The notes under the pieces are model-generated. The model searched no databases, had not been told where the DNA came from, and saw only the letters and a list, made by a program, of their open reading frames with translations. Position numbers and translations under genes: made by a program. From Erythroxylum novogranatense (lineage: Eukaryota > Streptophyta > Magnoliopsida > Malpighiales > Erythroxylaceae), in the NCBI GenBank assembly GCA_029891385.1, contig CM057230.1, positions 38,783,858 to 38,847,857 on the forward strand: a stretch of 64,000 nucleotides of DNA. The letters run 5' to 3'. This document shows, one piece after another, positions 12,121 through 22,592 of the stretch (position 1 is its first letter; every line of letters starts with the position of its first letter).

Positions 12121-13051
12121 TCATCGCCTAGGTCGGCTCGCACCTTGCTCCTCTCCTCGAATGGCTGGGAAGCTCCTAGCACTCCTGTCTGGCATAGGAG
12201 TACTAGTTCTACCTCCTCTCCTGAACTGCTCTCTGCGCTTTCTCTTCTTGTTTACAGCACTCTTGATATTCTCAATATTTTCAACCCTCAGAGCTGCTTC
12301 AACCAGCTGCTGGAAATCACAGAAATTCTGCACAATCACCTTCTCTCGATAGCAGTGCAACTCGACTCAAACCTGCGACATCTGGCAGCTTCACTCAACA
12401 TCAGATCGGAGGCATACCTCGCCAACTGCGTGAACCGACGCTCATACTCGCTCACTGACATATCCCTCTGAGTCAAACTGAGAAACTCCCTCTGCTTCTG
12501 CTGAATATAAACCTCAGACAGATACTTCTTCCTGAAAGCAACCACGAAATCTTGCCACGCCAACCCTACTGGCCTCATCTGACTCCCTGGTACAGTCTCC
12601 CACCAGTGAAGTGCATCTCCCTGAAGCAAACTCGCCGCATAGATGACCCTCTCGTCATCCTCACACTCCATCTGGTCGAGCACTCTCTCAGTCTTCCTCA
12701 ACCAAGTCTCAGCTTCTTCAGGATCTGACGTCCCAAAGAAATCAACTGCCCCATACTTTCTCAATCTATCAAATTATGCGCTTCTTCGGCTGGGGCTGGC
12801 AGAAGAAGTGGCATCGACCCATAGCTTCGCATAAATGCTCGAGTAAAGGCACGGAACAATCTCGGATCTAATGGAGGCTTGGCTCGTGGAAGCTGGCGAC
12901 TCTGAGTCGGCGACAAAACGGGCTCACTACCTAGCCTACGAAGCCTCGGCATTCCACAGGGCTCTCGACTCATCGATCCTCTCCTCTCTCGTAGGAGAGT
13001 CGGTCAGTGAGATCCTTGCATAACTCCTCGTGTCCTTCTACGAGGTGGCAT
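12121..13051 (-). pseudogene. Element A gag (capsid region)
   Basis: Likely ATG at 13049-13051 (MPPRRRTRG), then a stop. Residues at 12973-12761 hold a variable N-terminal region. 12764-12336 encodes the retrotransposon gag (capsid) domain: FFGTSDPEEAETWLRKTER, LQGDALHWWE and FRKKYLSE are family signatures. The frame slips near 12350 into 12360-12121 (LVEAALRVENIE, then a basic tail). Three phases are used, so Gag cannot be made as read. It would form virus-like particles in the cytoplasm. Whether the slips are real mutations or assembly errors is open; see the CAG/CTG finding. Confidence 0.9.
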
Positions 13052-13200
13052 CGTCTTCCTTCAAAGGAAACACTAAGGATTAGCTATATCTCAATCTACA
13101 TGTATGCATGATATGCATGTCACGTAATCAATGCAACAATTCATCATAGATCAAACAAGTCGCCCTATATGCATTCTAAGCCAAGGAAACTAAACCTAGC

Positions 13201-13211
13201 GCTCGATACCA
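13201..13211 (-). other. Primer binding site of A
   Basis: Minus strand reads TGGTATCGAGC, four bases inside the 5' LTR. This is one base short of the initiator-Met tRNA complement TGGTATCAGAGC, with CAG read as CG. Confidence 0.75.
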
Positions 13212-13215
13212 AACA

Positions 13216-15402
13216 TGTTGGGCCGGGTCCCGAAGTCCCCAATTCCCGCACCAAGACTCGGCGCTTACCGACAGGCGCTCCATATACCTTCGGACCGATC
13301 CTAACATCCATACACGAACCATACGATTAGTATAACAATATATATACTCATACATATACATCTTCTACACATGCATTCTAAACATGCATTACTCATCTCA
13401 AATTCATAAAACATATGCCATTGTCATTCAAAGGAATTCAACCAGTATTTTCGAAAGATAACATAATACAAAATGAAATTTAAAATGCTGGTGGGTTAAC
13501 CAAAGTACTAATTTAAGACAAGCTCCTAACTAGCTCGAAGTTTCTGATGCCCTGCAAGGTCGACAGTCGTCTCGATCTGCACCTGAGGAGGGGAGAGTAA
13601 TGGGGTGAGCTGCGAAGCTCAGTGGCATATACGTTTATAGCCATTGGCAACGAGCCACACAATCAAGCAATATAAATTTATACACAAGCTCATAGCCAGT
13701 TAATATTCATCAATTGATTCACATTCATATAAACATATGTCATGCAATTTTTGTTTCTCAACATAACAATCATTATGCAACAAGTCTATCAAATCCATCA
13801 TATGTTATGCTCATCAAATCAATCGTGTATGCACAAACAATTGGCTCGAGAGTTCCGTAAACGATCCAAATAAACTGAAGGTAAATTTGTAAACTATCCG
13901 AGTCCGATTTCTCAAGGATCTCGTTGCCACAAGCGGGCAGCCGGGAGAAGGCTTTACTGTCAACGTGCACGTGACTCCATCCGTAACTCTCTTACCCAAA
14001 CAAATCATATAGTCCATTCGATTCATGCTCAAAGCATTTTCACAGTTTTCTATATTCTCATTCTTGTCCATTTCCATATGGCCTATCAAGCCATGCATAA
14101 TCATAATCAAAGGCATATTCAATATTTCTCATGTAATTCAATACCAGTAATGTCATCTAATGCAAGCAAGCACACATCAGGCAAATTGCCCATACACACA
14201 ATAACCATAAACATATTACCCACCTAGTATCGCTGAGTATCGACTCACCGCTGTCCTTCCTCTTGCGATTGGGTCAAATCACTTGGTTCCTATAATAAAC
14301 CAAGTTTCCATACAATTAATATCCATAACAAATATTCAATAAAGCTCAAAAGCAAAAAGTAAAGTGTTAAAGTCTCCATCCGACTCCCATCGAAAATCTC
14401 GAACTCTTGAAATAATTTCGAACTTCCTTTCTTCATACAACTCGTAGTCCTTTATTTCTAGATCACAATGAATTTGAAATCACCTCAATCGACATCCGAA
14501 GCCCAAGATATGCCCAAAATATCAAAATCTCACTTTCGGATAAAGGGGCTCATGGCCGCTTTGCTTGTAAATGGCGACCCTGAAGTGTCTTGGCATGGCA
14601 TGCACCCTACTCAAGACGTCATGGCGAACACAGTTAAATGACGTCATGACGAATCGTCCCCACACGTCGCGGCGAATTTAATTTTCACTCGTCGCGACGA
14701 ACTCGCACGTCACGGCGTGTTCATACGCACGTCGCGACGTACGGGCCTGGAGAACGACTCCGAACCCGAATTTTCTGCATTTTCACAATTCAATCCTTCT
14801 CCAAACACAAATGCAACACACATAAGGCATAGATCAAGGCTTCTACTACAGTTCTAACCCATTATAAGCTTCCAATCCATCCTAAAATCATCAACCCAAC
14901 GATTTATCTATATTTTTCACCCAAAACCCTAAATCATCGATTATGCTCAATCCAAGCTATCTTAATGTTTATTCCATCCAGAAACAAGAATAGAAGATGC
15001 TAAACTTACCGAAAAATGCTTCCAAACTGTCAGAAACCTTAGAAATCGAAGCTCTCTTTCTCTCCTTTTCTTCCTCCACCGTCGGCTACTCCCTTCTTCT
15101 TCTTCTTCTATTTTCCTTTCTTTCTCTTTTCTTTTCTATTCTATTTCTTTCCTTTAAAAACCTAAGGAGTGGACAAAGACCATTTTACCCCTCCTCATAA
15201 GCCTAAATCCATTCAAACTTAAGTGAATTTCCCAAAATGCCCTCACATAATTTAATCCTCTAATTCCTTATTTAAACCATATTAAACGCAATTATACCTT
15301 AATTATCCACTATTATTTCAAAATAAAGCAAACTAAGTCTAAATCACATAATCATCACAATTCATGCTTAATGTCATCATAAAAAAAATTCTGGGCCTAA
15401 CA
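13216..15402 (-). repeat. Element A 5' LTR
   Basis: 2187 bp, TGTTGGGCC to GGCCTAACA, sister of 6128-8335. CpG-rich box at 14590-14745. The conserved AGCGGGCAGCCGGGAGAAGG is near 13933. It should contain the promoter for A, but no TATA box or start site can be assigned with confidence. Relative to its sister, CAG or CTG is often CG or CCG, for example 'tatcgactcaccgctg' here against 'tatcagactcactgctg' near 7190. Confidence 0.93.
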
Positions 15403-15407
15403 CATAT

Positions 15408-15934
15408 AGCCGTTGTATGATTGTTGTGACCGTTCCTTAACATCCTCCTTTCCATTTGTAGCTAATTGGACCGTTGGAATTAATTTGTTGTACCCATAAG
15501 TCGACTTGTCGAGTGTATAAGTCGACTTGTATCAACGATTTACGTAAAATTTCATCTCCGCTCTTCAATAAGTCGACTTATGCTGTGTAAGTCGACTTGT
15601 GCTCCTCGATAAGTCGACTTATGTTGTTCTAGTTGACTTGTGTTGTTCAGATCCTGATGTATAAGTCGACTTATGCTGTGCAAGTCGACTTGTGTTGTCT
15701 TCAACGGTAACATCCAATCAAATCTTCTATAATCTTCTTTATTAATGTCTCTTGCACTTATAAGGAAACTTCCATCTTGATTCTTCAATGATTTATCACT
15801 TGTCCATCTTGATTTGCATAATTCTTTCATACTAATCCCAAAATACCTGAAACAATTTCTTAACCAATTCTATACATTTTATTATTATCAAAACATAAGT
15901 GGGATTTAATTTGTTAACCACCATTGGTCCAACA
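15408..15934 (-). repeat. Element B 3' LTR, second half
   Basis: Continues the LTR begun at 5574. Holds seven exact AAGTCGACTT palindromes plus one variant between 15498 and 15695, then a copy of the 92-codon minus-strand frame (15552-15830) that is just a translation of the palindrome array and recurs at 19119-19397. Ends GGTCCAACA at 15934. Combined length about 1081 bp, against 1082 bp for the sister LTR. Confidence 0.92.
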
Positions 15935-15948
15935 ATCTCCCCCTTTTT
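15935..15948 (-). other. Polypurine tract of B
   Basis: Minus strand reads AAAAAGGGGGAGAT directly before the 3' LTR's TGTTGG, the typical copia plus-strand primer. Confidence 0.9.
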
Positions 15949-16539
15949 GATAATGACAAAACACTTAGAAATTGTTTAAGAAATGAAAACAAAGAAACAT
16001 TGATCAAGGTTTTTATACCTTGTCATTTTGGTTAGAAGTCTCCCCCTCAATCATATAAATCATTGAATTTAATAACCTTGTAAGATCAAATTCATAAAAG
16101 TAATTTGAAATCATGATAGACTTAAATTAAAGACAATTATCACATACTCCCCCTTAATCAAGTAACTAAAGAATATCCAATTTCTCACTTTTCTCTCCCT
16201 TTTTGTCATAATCAAAACAACTAATACAAACCAACAATAGATGAAATATCGCAATTACATTAAATAGAGAAACAAGTCATCAAACACAAATAGTCTCAAG
16301 TAACAAGCAAATACAAATAATATGAAATGTTGGTCTTGGCTAGATACAAAAACCATCATGATGGAGAAACAACTTCAAGAATAAATCTCAAAAGTAGAAG
16401 AGAATATGTTTTCGGAGATTTTGAAAATTTTTTTTAAAGAAGACCCAGATAACTTATATTCGACTGGCAGTTCATAAGCAAACATAAAGAAAATGCAAAG
16501 TCATTACATAATATAACAATCCAACAATGGAACCCATGT
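15949..16539 (-). other. Element B non-coding spacer
   Basis: AT-rich, stop-rich in all frames. It sits between the palindrome array and the polypurine tract, where a full sirevirus would end its pol or extra ORF. Nothing recognisable beyond short 'tccccctt' motifs. Confidence 0.6.
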
Positions 16540-16735
16540 AAACATAAGTCGACTTGTTTTACCTCCATAAGTCGACTTATCAACCCTCATAAGTCGACTT
16601 GTCGATTTGTATAAGTCGACTTATCCTGAAATTTCTTCATTTCCATAGTGTTGTGTATATCATAGGTCGACTTATTGACCCACACAAGTCGACTTGTTAA
16701 CAGACTTGTCACCAATTAGTCGACATCCACTATCA
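16540..16735. repeat. AAGTCGACTT palindrome array in element B interior
   Basis: Five exact AAGTCGACTT palindromes (first near 16544, last near 16685) and two one-base variants. They start immediately after the protease stub, in place of the missing integrase and RT. The same motif is clustered in B's LTRs and in the leader of element D. Confidence 0.85.
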
Positions 16736-17053
16736 ATGTACCATGTGCTTGGTTGATCTTCATTCCTTGCTTGTACCTACAACTGAAACATCCTTTCTTC
16801 TCATTAGTACCCATGCCATCTTGGGTCCATTTTGGTTAGTCATATAAACCACATTAGGAGGTGTTGTACCTTTAATTACCCAAATTTTCTTAACATTGAT
16901 ACATCTCCTAATACTTTTACAAGCGATTTCCATATGACCATCTTTCAAGCATCTAGCACATTTTGCAATTTTTCCATCCTTAGTAAATTTGGAAATTAAG
17001 GAACAATCTCTATTAAAAGGATCATATCCTAATCCATGTCTAGAAATCGAATA
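16710..17053 (-). pseudogene. Element B gag tail with zinc knuckle and protease stub
   Basis: Follows the gag stop. 16948-16760 encodes CARCLKDGHMEIAC, a CX2CX4HX4C knuckle, then KKIWVIKG and GPKMAWV, wording typical of the SIRE Gag-to-protease region. In another phase near 16745-16710 comes TWYIDSGCR, which is the start of the copia protease with an intact D-S-G. Coding then stops and the palindrome array begins. So the deletion that made B non-autonomous removed everything from early protease to the end of pol. Confidence 0.75.
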
Positions 17054-17056
17054 TCT

Positions 17057-18391
17057 TTACAACGATAACAATTTTTCAAACTTTTCGTTTCCATTCGCAA
17101 ATTTTTCAACCACATAAGAAAATTCCTTTCTAAGTCTATTAAGTTCACAAATAAGATTTTCCTTTTCAACAAGGCATGCAGAATGATCTTCCTTAGGACA
17201 ATCTAAATCATCAATCGTCTCATGTAAAGCATTATTTTCAGCAACTAGTTCTCTTATATTCTTTCTCAATTTCTTGTTTATCTTAATAGCTTCTTCAAAA
17301 TCAATTGCAGTAAAAGAATCTCTAAGTTCTTGATCTGAAATTATTACCTCATCCTCATCATCACTTGTCAAGAAGCTATCTGCCATAAGAGCAAGGTTGT
17401 TTTCATCATTGCTTTGATATGCTTCCTTGTCATCACTCCACGTGGCTAGAAGGCTAGCTTTCTTTTTCCCTTTTTCATACTTGTCATTTTTCTGAAGATT
17501 TGAACTCTTCTTTTCTTCATAGCCTTTAGACCTTCTTTCTATGGTATACTTCTTCGTTTCTCCATTTCTTCCGCCACTTAATTCTTTTCTCCTATTTTTG
17601 AGCAGTCCTTTGAACTTTCTCAAATTTCTGGCGTACATTGATATTTCTTCGTCTTCTTCTTCTTCATCTATTTCTTTGTCATTTTCATCAAGAGAAGAAA
17701 CATTAGCTTTTAAAGCAATTGACTTTTGTGACTTACCTCTACCTCCTCTTGATTTGAGAATGGTCTCATAGTTGATAAGTGATCCCACCAAGGCGTTGAA
17801 TTCCAAATGATTGAGATCCTTGGATTCCATAATGGCGGTGAATTGTGAGTCCCATTCTTTTGTTAGTGAGCGAAGAATCTTCTTCACCTTCTCTCTATCC
17901 GTCATATGCTTTCCAAGGTTGCCTAATTCATTTATGATTTCTGCAAAACGATCAAGCATAATGGAAATAGACTCACCTTCCTTCATAACAAACATTTCAT
18001 AATCATGGAGAAGCATGTTGATCTTTGTCTCCCGGACTTGGTTGGTTCCTTCATGGGTGATGTGAAGTCTTTCCCACATTTCTTTAGCACTGGTACAAGA
18101 ATTAACTCGGTTTCTTTCCTCGACCGTGAGAGCGCAGTATATTAGTTTCATAGCCTTCGCATTGATGTAGGCTTGCCTCCAATCATTGTCGTCGTATTCT
18201 AGCTTCGTTTTTAATTCACCATTTTCTTTCAACGGTGCTTGTGGACCGAAGATGATGATCTTTCAATATTCTACTCCCTTGCTTATAATGTGATACTTCA
18301 TAGGATTTTTCCAAGAAGAATAGTTAGTACCATTAAACAAAGGAGGGCGATAATTTTTGTTACCTTCTTCCGCTAGTTTGTTGTGTGTCAT
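17057..18391 (-). CDS. Element B gag (SIRE-type, one internal stop)
   Basis: ATG at 18389-18391, then RPPLFNGTNYSSWK, the start of the copia Gag (UBN2-like) domain. An in-frame TGA near 18265, where the family usually has Trp, splits it. The remaining 391 codons (18232-17057) are open: WERLHITHEGTNQVRETK and KILRSLTKEWDSQ are Gag core signatures, then an acidic segment (EEEEDEE), a lysine-rich segment and a C-terminal coiled coil of about 100 residues. The knuckle usually found in the basic segment is missing here; one lies after the stop instead. Product: particle-forming nucleocapsid protein, potentially assembling with Pol from other sireviruses. The only long frame in B. Confidence 0.88.
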
Positions 18392-18405
18392 CCCTGGATA
18401 CTTCT

Positions 18406-18417
18406 ACTCTAATACCA
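18406..18417 (-). other. Primer binding site of B
   Basis: Minus strand reads TGGTATTAGAGT just inside the 5' LTR, an initiator-Met tRNA site (TGGTATCAGAGC) with two changes. Confidence 0.75.
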
Positions 18418-18419
18418 AT

Positions 18420-19501
18420 TGTTAGCAATCTAGAAGGGGCGGTTGAATAGATTTTTAAGCTTTTTGTAATTTTCTACAATAAAATCAGAAGTTAATTCAC
18501 ACAAATACAAATTAAACAAATTAAAATGAAGAGAGTAGGGAAGAAGATCAAACACTGTTTTTATAGAAGTTCAGTGCTAAGACCTACGTCCTCTACCTAA
18601 GCTCCCACTTAGGATTTTGCAAACCACTTTATTACACACTTTGTAGTTCAGTGTGAACTCTTACAATACCGCTTGATTTCCGGCTCAAGCTACCTTTACA
18701 AATGATTTGTCTTCCGGCACAAATCCTACCAACACCACTTGATTTCCGGCTCAAGCTACCTCACACGTGACCTTTCACTAGTCACTTAAATTGTAAGAGA
18801 AATAAGATAACGTTTGAAGAACAAATGCTCAATACAATGATGTAATAAGATAATAGCAATAGTGAGCAAAATATGAAGCAATAGTGGAGTATTTTTCTTG
18901 TAGAACTTCTCTAGTATTTTTCCTTGATCATCCACTCTTATACTTGATGAAAAATAGCTGTTGGGAACCCATATAGCCGTTGTATGATTGTTGTGACCGT
19001 TCCTTAACATCCTCCTTTCCATTTGTAGCTAATTGGACCGTTGGAATTAATTTACTGTACCCATAAGTTGACTTGTCGAGTGTATAAGTCGACTTGTATC
19101 AACAATTTACGTAAAATTTCATCTCCGTTCTTCAATAAGTCGACTTGTGCTGTGTAAGTCGACTTGTGCTCCTCGATAAGTCGACTTATGTTGTTCTAGT
19201 CGACTTGTGCTGTTCAGATCCTGATGTATAGGTCGACTTATGCTGTGCAAGTCGACTTGTGTTGTCTTCAACGATAACATCCAATCAAATCTTCTATAAT
19301 CTTCTTTATTAATGTCTCTTGCACTTATAAGGAAACTTCCATCTTGATTCTTCAATGATTTATCACTTGTCCATCTTGATTTGCATAATTCTTTCATACT
19401 AATCCCAAAATACCTGAAACAATTTCTTAACCAATTCTATACATTTTATTATTATCAAAACATAAGTGGGATTTAATTTGTCAACCACCATTGGTCCAAC
19501 A
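18420..19501 (-). repeat. Element B 5' LTR
   Basis: 1082 bp, TGTTAGC to GGTCCAACA, uninterrupted. Contains five exact AAGTCGACTT palindromes and three variants (19075-19259). Variants such as AAGTTGACTT fit loss of a methylated CpG. It preserves the empty site for A at about 18967. Confidence 0.93.
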
Positions 19502-20226
19502 CTTCCTAATAAGAATATTTCCCTGCTAACTGTTTTTCTAAGTGAACAATCTTCCTATTGAACAAAGATCGACTAAGTCCATCTTAGATAGGAAATTAGA
19601 GAGCTCCTTGGTTACCACTAGAGTGTATTTTCTACCTCCTTCCACTTCTGATAAACTGAGAGAACAATTAAAGTCTCCCACCATAAGCGAAGGGGACTGA
19701 ATTCTAACTAGGATGGTTTGCCAATCCAACCAAAGTTTGCTCCGTTGAAAGCCAAAATTAGAAGCATATAGTAGATTTAAATCAAAGCAATGCATCATAC
19801 CTTTCAGTTTGCTCGAGTTGGATGTACTGATCACTTTCCTCCATTAATTGAACTTCCATCATATCCATATTGTGAAGGCAGATAATTCTGCCATTGTAGT
19901 GTGAAGTATGATTGGTGATAATGTTCCAATTTATTCCTAAGAATTTTGAGCCAAACAATACTTGGGGATCTTTTAATGACATTCTAGTAGTGTTTCAAAG
20001 CTCCCTTATTATGCTACGTTTGTAACTTTGTTTGCCAAGCTCCCACTGGGCTATGTTCTTCCACACTAACTTTAACATTCACAATTTTCCCATCTTTCAT
20101 CCTTACATTTTTGTTTCCATCGCTCGCAAGTAGAGATTCTTGGGTGAGGGCAGGGAAGTCATTCTTAGAGAGGGATGATTCACCTTTTTCCCTAACCATA
20201 GTCAAGGCTTGTGGGAGGCCTACCAT
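19502..20226 (-). pseudogene. L1-type LINE ORF2, endonuclease part
   Basis: About 19834-19538 encodes the AP-endonuclease core: LMVGDFNCSLSLSEVEGG matches the L1 pattern 'GDFN...S..E..GG', followed by FLSKMDLVDL and GRLFT. About 19982-19782 carries WNIITNHTSHYNGRII, the block upstream. 20226-20014 encodes a lower-confidence N-terminal or ORF1-linked stretch (NDFPALTQ). Stops and slips throughout. The strand and order match the pieces at 5573-4835 and 2520-1473, giving one LINE in which B inserted just after the endonuclease. Confidence 0.85.
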
Positions 20227-20365
20227 TAAGGTTGAAACCTTGGCTGTTGTGAGTCTGTCGATCTCTCAAAAGAAGCACAAGGGGTGCTTCAGAAAAGGTG
20301 AAACATCGGGGTAGTTTGGTAATTATGGTGGAGAGAAGTCAAAGTAAAGTTTTAGTTACCGACTC
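20227..20365. other. Probable LINE 5' margin and broken repeat unit
   Basis: Non-coding. From about 20331 it contains 'gaagtcaaagtaaagtttt', one partial unit of the 56-bp repeat that continues after the MITE. Whether the repeat belongs to the LINE's 5' region cannot be told. Confidence 0.45.
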
Positions 20366-20707
20366 TGTTTTGAAAACCGGACCAGATTGGCCGATCCGAC
20401 CGGTTCGACTGATGACCAGTCGGCTATCCGGTCCAGTTCACCCTTAAAAATCGATTCTCAATTGAACCAATGAGAACCGGTCAATTGACCGGTCGGACTG
20501 GTCCGACCACTGGTTCAATAAAATTTTTATTTTTTTGTTTTTTATTTTTTGGTATATTTTTGTATTTTTTAATATTTTTAATATTGTATATAATTAAATA
20601 TAATTATTGCATAATTATGACGTCACACCGGTTCGACCGGTTTGAACCGGTCAAACCTACCAATCAGTAAGGCCTCTGGTTCGATGACCAGTCCGAGTTT
20701 CAAAACA
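20366..20707. mobile_element. MITE, hAT-like, GGTTCGACCGGT-rich
   Basis: 342 bp. Left end TGTTTTGAAAACCGGACC; the right end read in reverse is TGTTTTGAAACTCGGACT. Both halves are rich in CCGGTTCGACC/GGTCGGACTGG words, with an AT-rich centre (20520-20620). TTACCG flanks both sides (20356-20361, 20709-20714), consistent with a partly decayed 8-bp hAT-type duplication. A 66-codon frame inside is chance. No transposase. Confidence 0.75.
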
Positions 20708-20710
20708 CTT

Positions 20711-20852
20711 ACCGGTATCTTACAAGACGAAAAAGTGTTTGGAGAAGTCAAAGTAAAGTTTTAGTTACCAGCATCTTATAAGACGAAAAAGTGTTTGGAG
20801 AAACCAAAGTAAAGTTTTAGTTACCGGTATCTTAGAAGAAGAAAAAGTGTTT
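20711..20852. repeat. 56-bp tandem repeat
   Basis: About 2.6 units beginning ACCGGTATCTTACAAGACGA and containing 'aaaaagtgtttggagaa'. Units start near 20711, 20767 and 20823. A partial unit left of the MITE shows that the MITE landed inside this array. Confidence 0.8.
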
Positions 20853-21678
20853 GGTTCATTTATTGTCGATGCATAAAGAAATAAGACTTAAATGAATGTT
20901 TTTGTCATCTGCAAATGCCCTTCATAAGGAAACAGGTGGTTTTGGTCTATCAAGACAATGTTGTGATGTTACAGTAAGCAAATTAAGCTGGCTGTTGAGT
21001 GATTTAGAATTACTAAATCATGATACTAAACGATGTTGATATTGTGAACTTGTGATTCCTTAAACAACAAGACAACATCTAAGTAAACATCAATTGATGC
21101 ATGCATGAGATTTCTTTTAGTTTTACTTGTTGGATCTTTTCTCTCCTCTTAAAAATTTGCGCTGCAATCTGATCCTATTTAATTTTATTAATCATGTTCA
21201 CGATTTAAACAAAAAAATAGGAAGAAGAGTGACAATAAGCAAAGCTAAAGTCAATAATCACATTCTCATTATGACTCAAAGTTTAAATTCATCAATCAAT
21301 TCTTGCATTTTAAACAAAGTGCATAATTGTAACTAAACATACACCTATATTTCAAGTAAGCACACTCAAGGCAATGCGATAAAAAACTTGCTTATTTGGA
21401 GGCATTTAATACTGAAATACCTACAATGTAAGCATGTAAGTGCTTAGATAAAATAAAATTAAAAATAATTAAATTTTAGTTTTAATCAATCGTCTCAACT
21501 AATTTTACTATTGCAAATGATTAGTTAAGCGAACATTTGTAACAAAATTAATTAAATATATATTTTATCTTATTTGTTAAATTAGTTAACTTATACAAAT
21601 CATAAAATAAATATATTTAATAAATAAAATTATGATGAGATCACAATTATAAAATTTATATTGTTTAAGTATTATTCT
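20853..21678. other. AT-rich spacer without recognisable feature
   Basis: No supported coding frame, LTR, repeat or terminal inverted repeat seen. It separates the LINE and MITE block from the copia relic G. This is the only sizeable stretch of the window that I cannot assign to a repeat. Confidence 0.6.
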
Positions 21679-22592
21679 TGTTAAACCAAAGGAGTTTTGA
21701 GGATAACAAAACATAATTATTACTAATAGTTTACAATTTTGATGAAAAGGAATATAAGAATAAAATGAAGCCATAAACTTAAGCAAGTAGTTTATAAAAT
21801 TTAAAAGAGAAGTTAAAGTTTGAAACAATCGAAATTAAGATTAAACTAAGAACAAAGGAAAACCAAGGCTTATCAAGGTAATTCTTGAGGTTGTAATATT
21901 AATTGTAATCTCATTTAGTCACTTTGATGTTCTAAAAAGATCATTATATATAAATATTTCATTTCACTTTATTGCATGAGTCTTTTTATTCATAAAAAAG
22001 GTATTAAAGCTTTTGGTTTTAATATTAAGTTTCTTGATATTTCAAACAAACTTTAGGGAACATTTTGGAAAGTGATTGAATCATAATTTTATTAAATAAA
22101 TTGGGCTTGGGCATTTGAAGTTGTTAAAATCATGTTTTTTGTAAGATTGGTTGACCTATATTGGTAAGTAGTTGATCAATATAGATTAATATTGTTAAAT
22201 TTGATGTACCAAGAGTTTTTTGCAACATTGGTTGATGTATTGGTCAACCATTGTGCCATATTGGTCAACTGACATGCCTACTAATTAACTAGTCTCTCAA
22301 TGGCCAGTGAACCTATACATTCAATGTATACTGGTTACCAACTATACTAGTTGACTAATAGTCTACAAGTAGTCCTTGTAATGGCTAATTCTTAGCTTTA
22401 CTGACTAGGAAGGGCCCCATACACTATTAATAGGTGTTTTCTCATTAGTTTTAACATTAAGAAATATTTGGGTTTCTTATACACACATTTTTAAGTGTTT
22501 ATCAAGCATTTAATCATCATTATCTCATATTTGTGTGATTGAGTCATTTTAAGTTATCAAAGTGAAGAATTGGGATAATTTTGAGTTGTAAT
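21679..22592 (+). mobile_element. Relic G (SIRE-like copia), LTR part 1
   Basis: Begins TGTTAAACCAAAGGAG followed by 'ttgaggataacaaaacat', matching in layout the LTR start of F (TGTTAAGTCAAGATGAC, 'gatgtataacaaaaa'). Six GTTGAY/GTCAAC words cluster at 22145-22390. It is interrupted by D at 22593, with GTAAT (22588-22592) repeated at 36710-36714. The LTR resumes at 36715 and 37553. Confidence 0.7.

Larger units (their letters stand above)
6128..15402 (-). mobile_element. Element A: near-complete Ty3/gypsy chromovirus (Tekay-like)
   Basis: A 9275-bp LTR retrotransposon with CATAT duplications at 6123-6127 and 15403-15407. Reading leftwards: 5' LTR (13216-15402), PBS, gag, zinc knuckle, protease, RT, RNase H, integrase with a frameshifted chromodomain-like end, polypurine tract, 3' LTR (6128-8335). 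Order PR-RT-RH-IN defines Ty3/gypsy. Roughly 2.2-kb LTRs and the integrase wording suggest the Tekay/Del lineage; that lineage call is an inference. A phylogeny of the RT domain would settle it. It inserted into the 3' LTR of B. The pol frame is the best preserved in the window. Confidence 0.93.
5574..19501 (-). mobile_element. Element B: SIRE-type gag-only copia element, hosting A
   Basis: LTR ends are TGTTAGC...GGTCCAACA. CTTCC flanks it on both sides (5569-5573, 19502-19506). Reading leftwards, the order is 5' LTR (18420-19501), a tRNA-iMet-type primer site, gag, a gag tail with zinc knuckle, the first codons of protease, an array of AAGTCGACTT palindromes, a spacer, a polypurine tract and 3' LTR (5574-15934, split by A). 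Integrase, RT and RNase H are absent. The internal region is only 2485 bp. It is therefore a non-autonomous derivative of a sirevirus that would need Pol from another copy. The two LTRs match closely, so insertion is fairly recent. Confidence 0.9.

Noticed and set aside
8382..13051. Endogenous plant pararetrovirus
   Set aside because: LTRs, target duplications and an integrase core are present and no movement-protein or coat-protein wording was seen; it is a Ty3/gypsy retrotransposon.
15498..15695. CRISPR-like spaced repeats
   Set aside because: Irregular spacing, 10-base palindromes, plant retrotransposon context, no cas genes.
15552..15830. 92-codon frame with VDLHS/STSRL repeats, also at 19119-19397
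   Set aside because: It is a translation of the AAGTCGACTT array in B's two LTRs.
20470..20670. 66-codon plus-strand frame
   Set aside because: Lies wholly inside the MITE, poly-T core, no domain.
20853..21678. Possible host gene in the unassigned spacer
   Set aside because: Only short frames (for example 21127-21336) without domain, codon bias or splice context.
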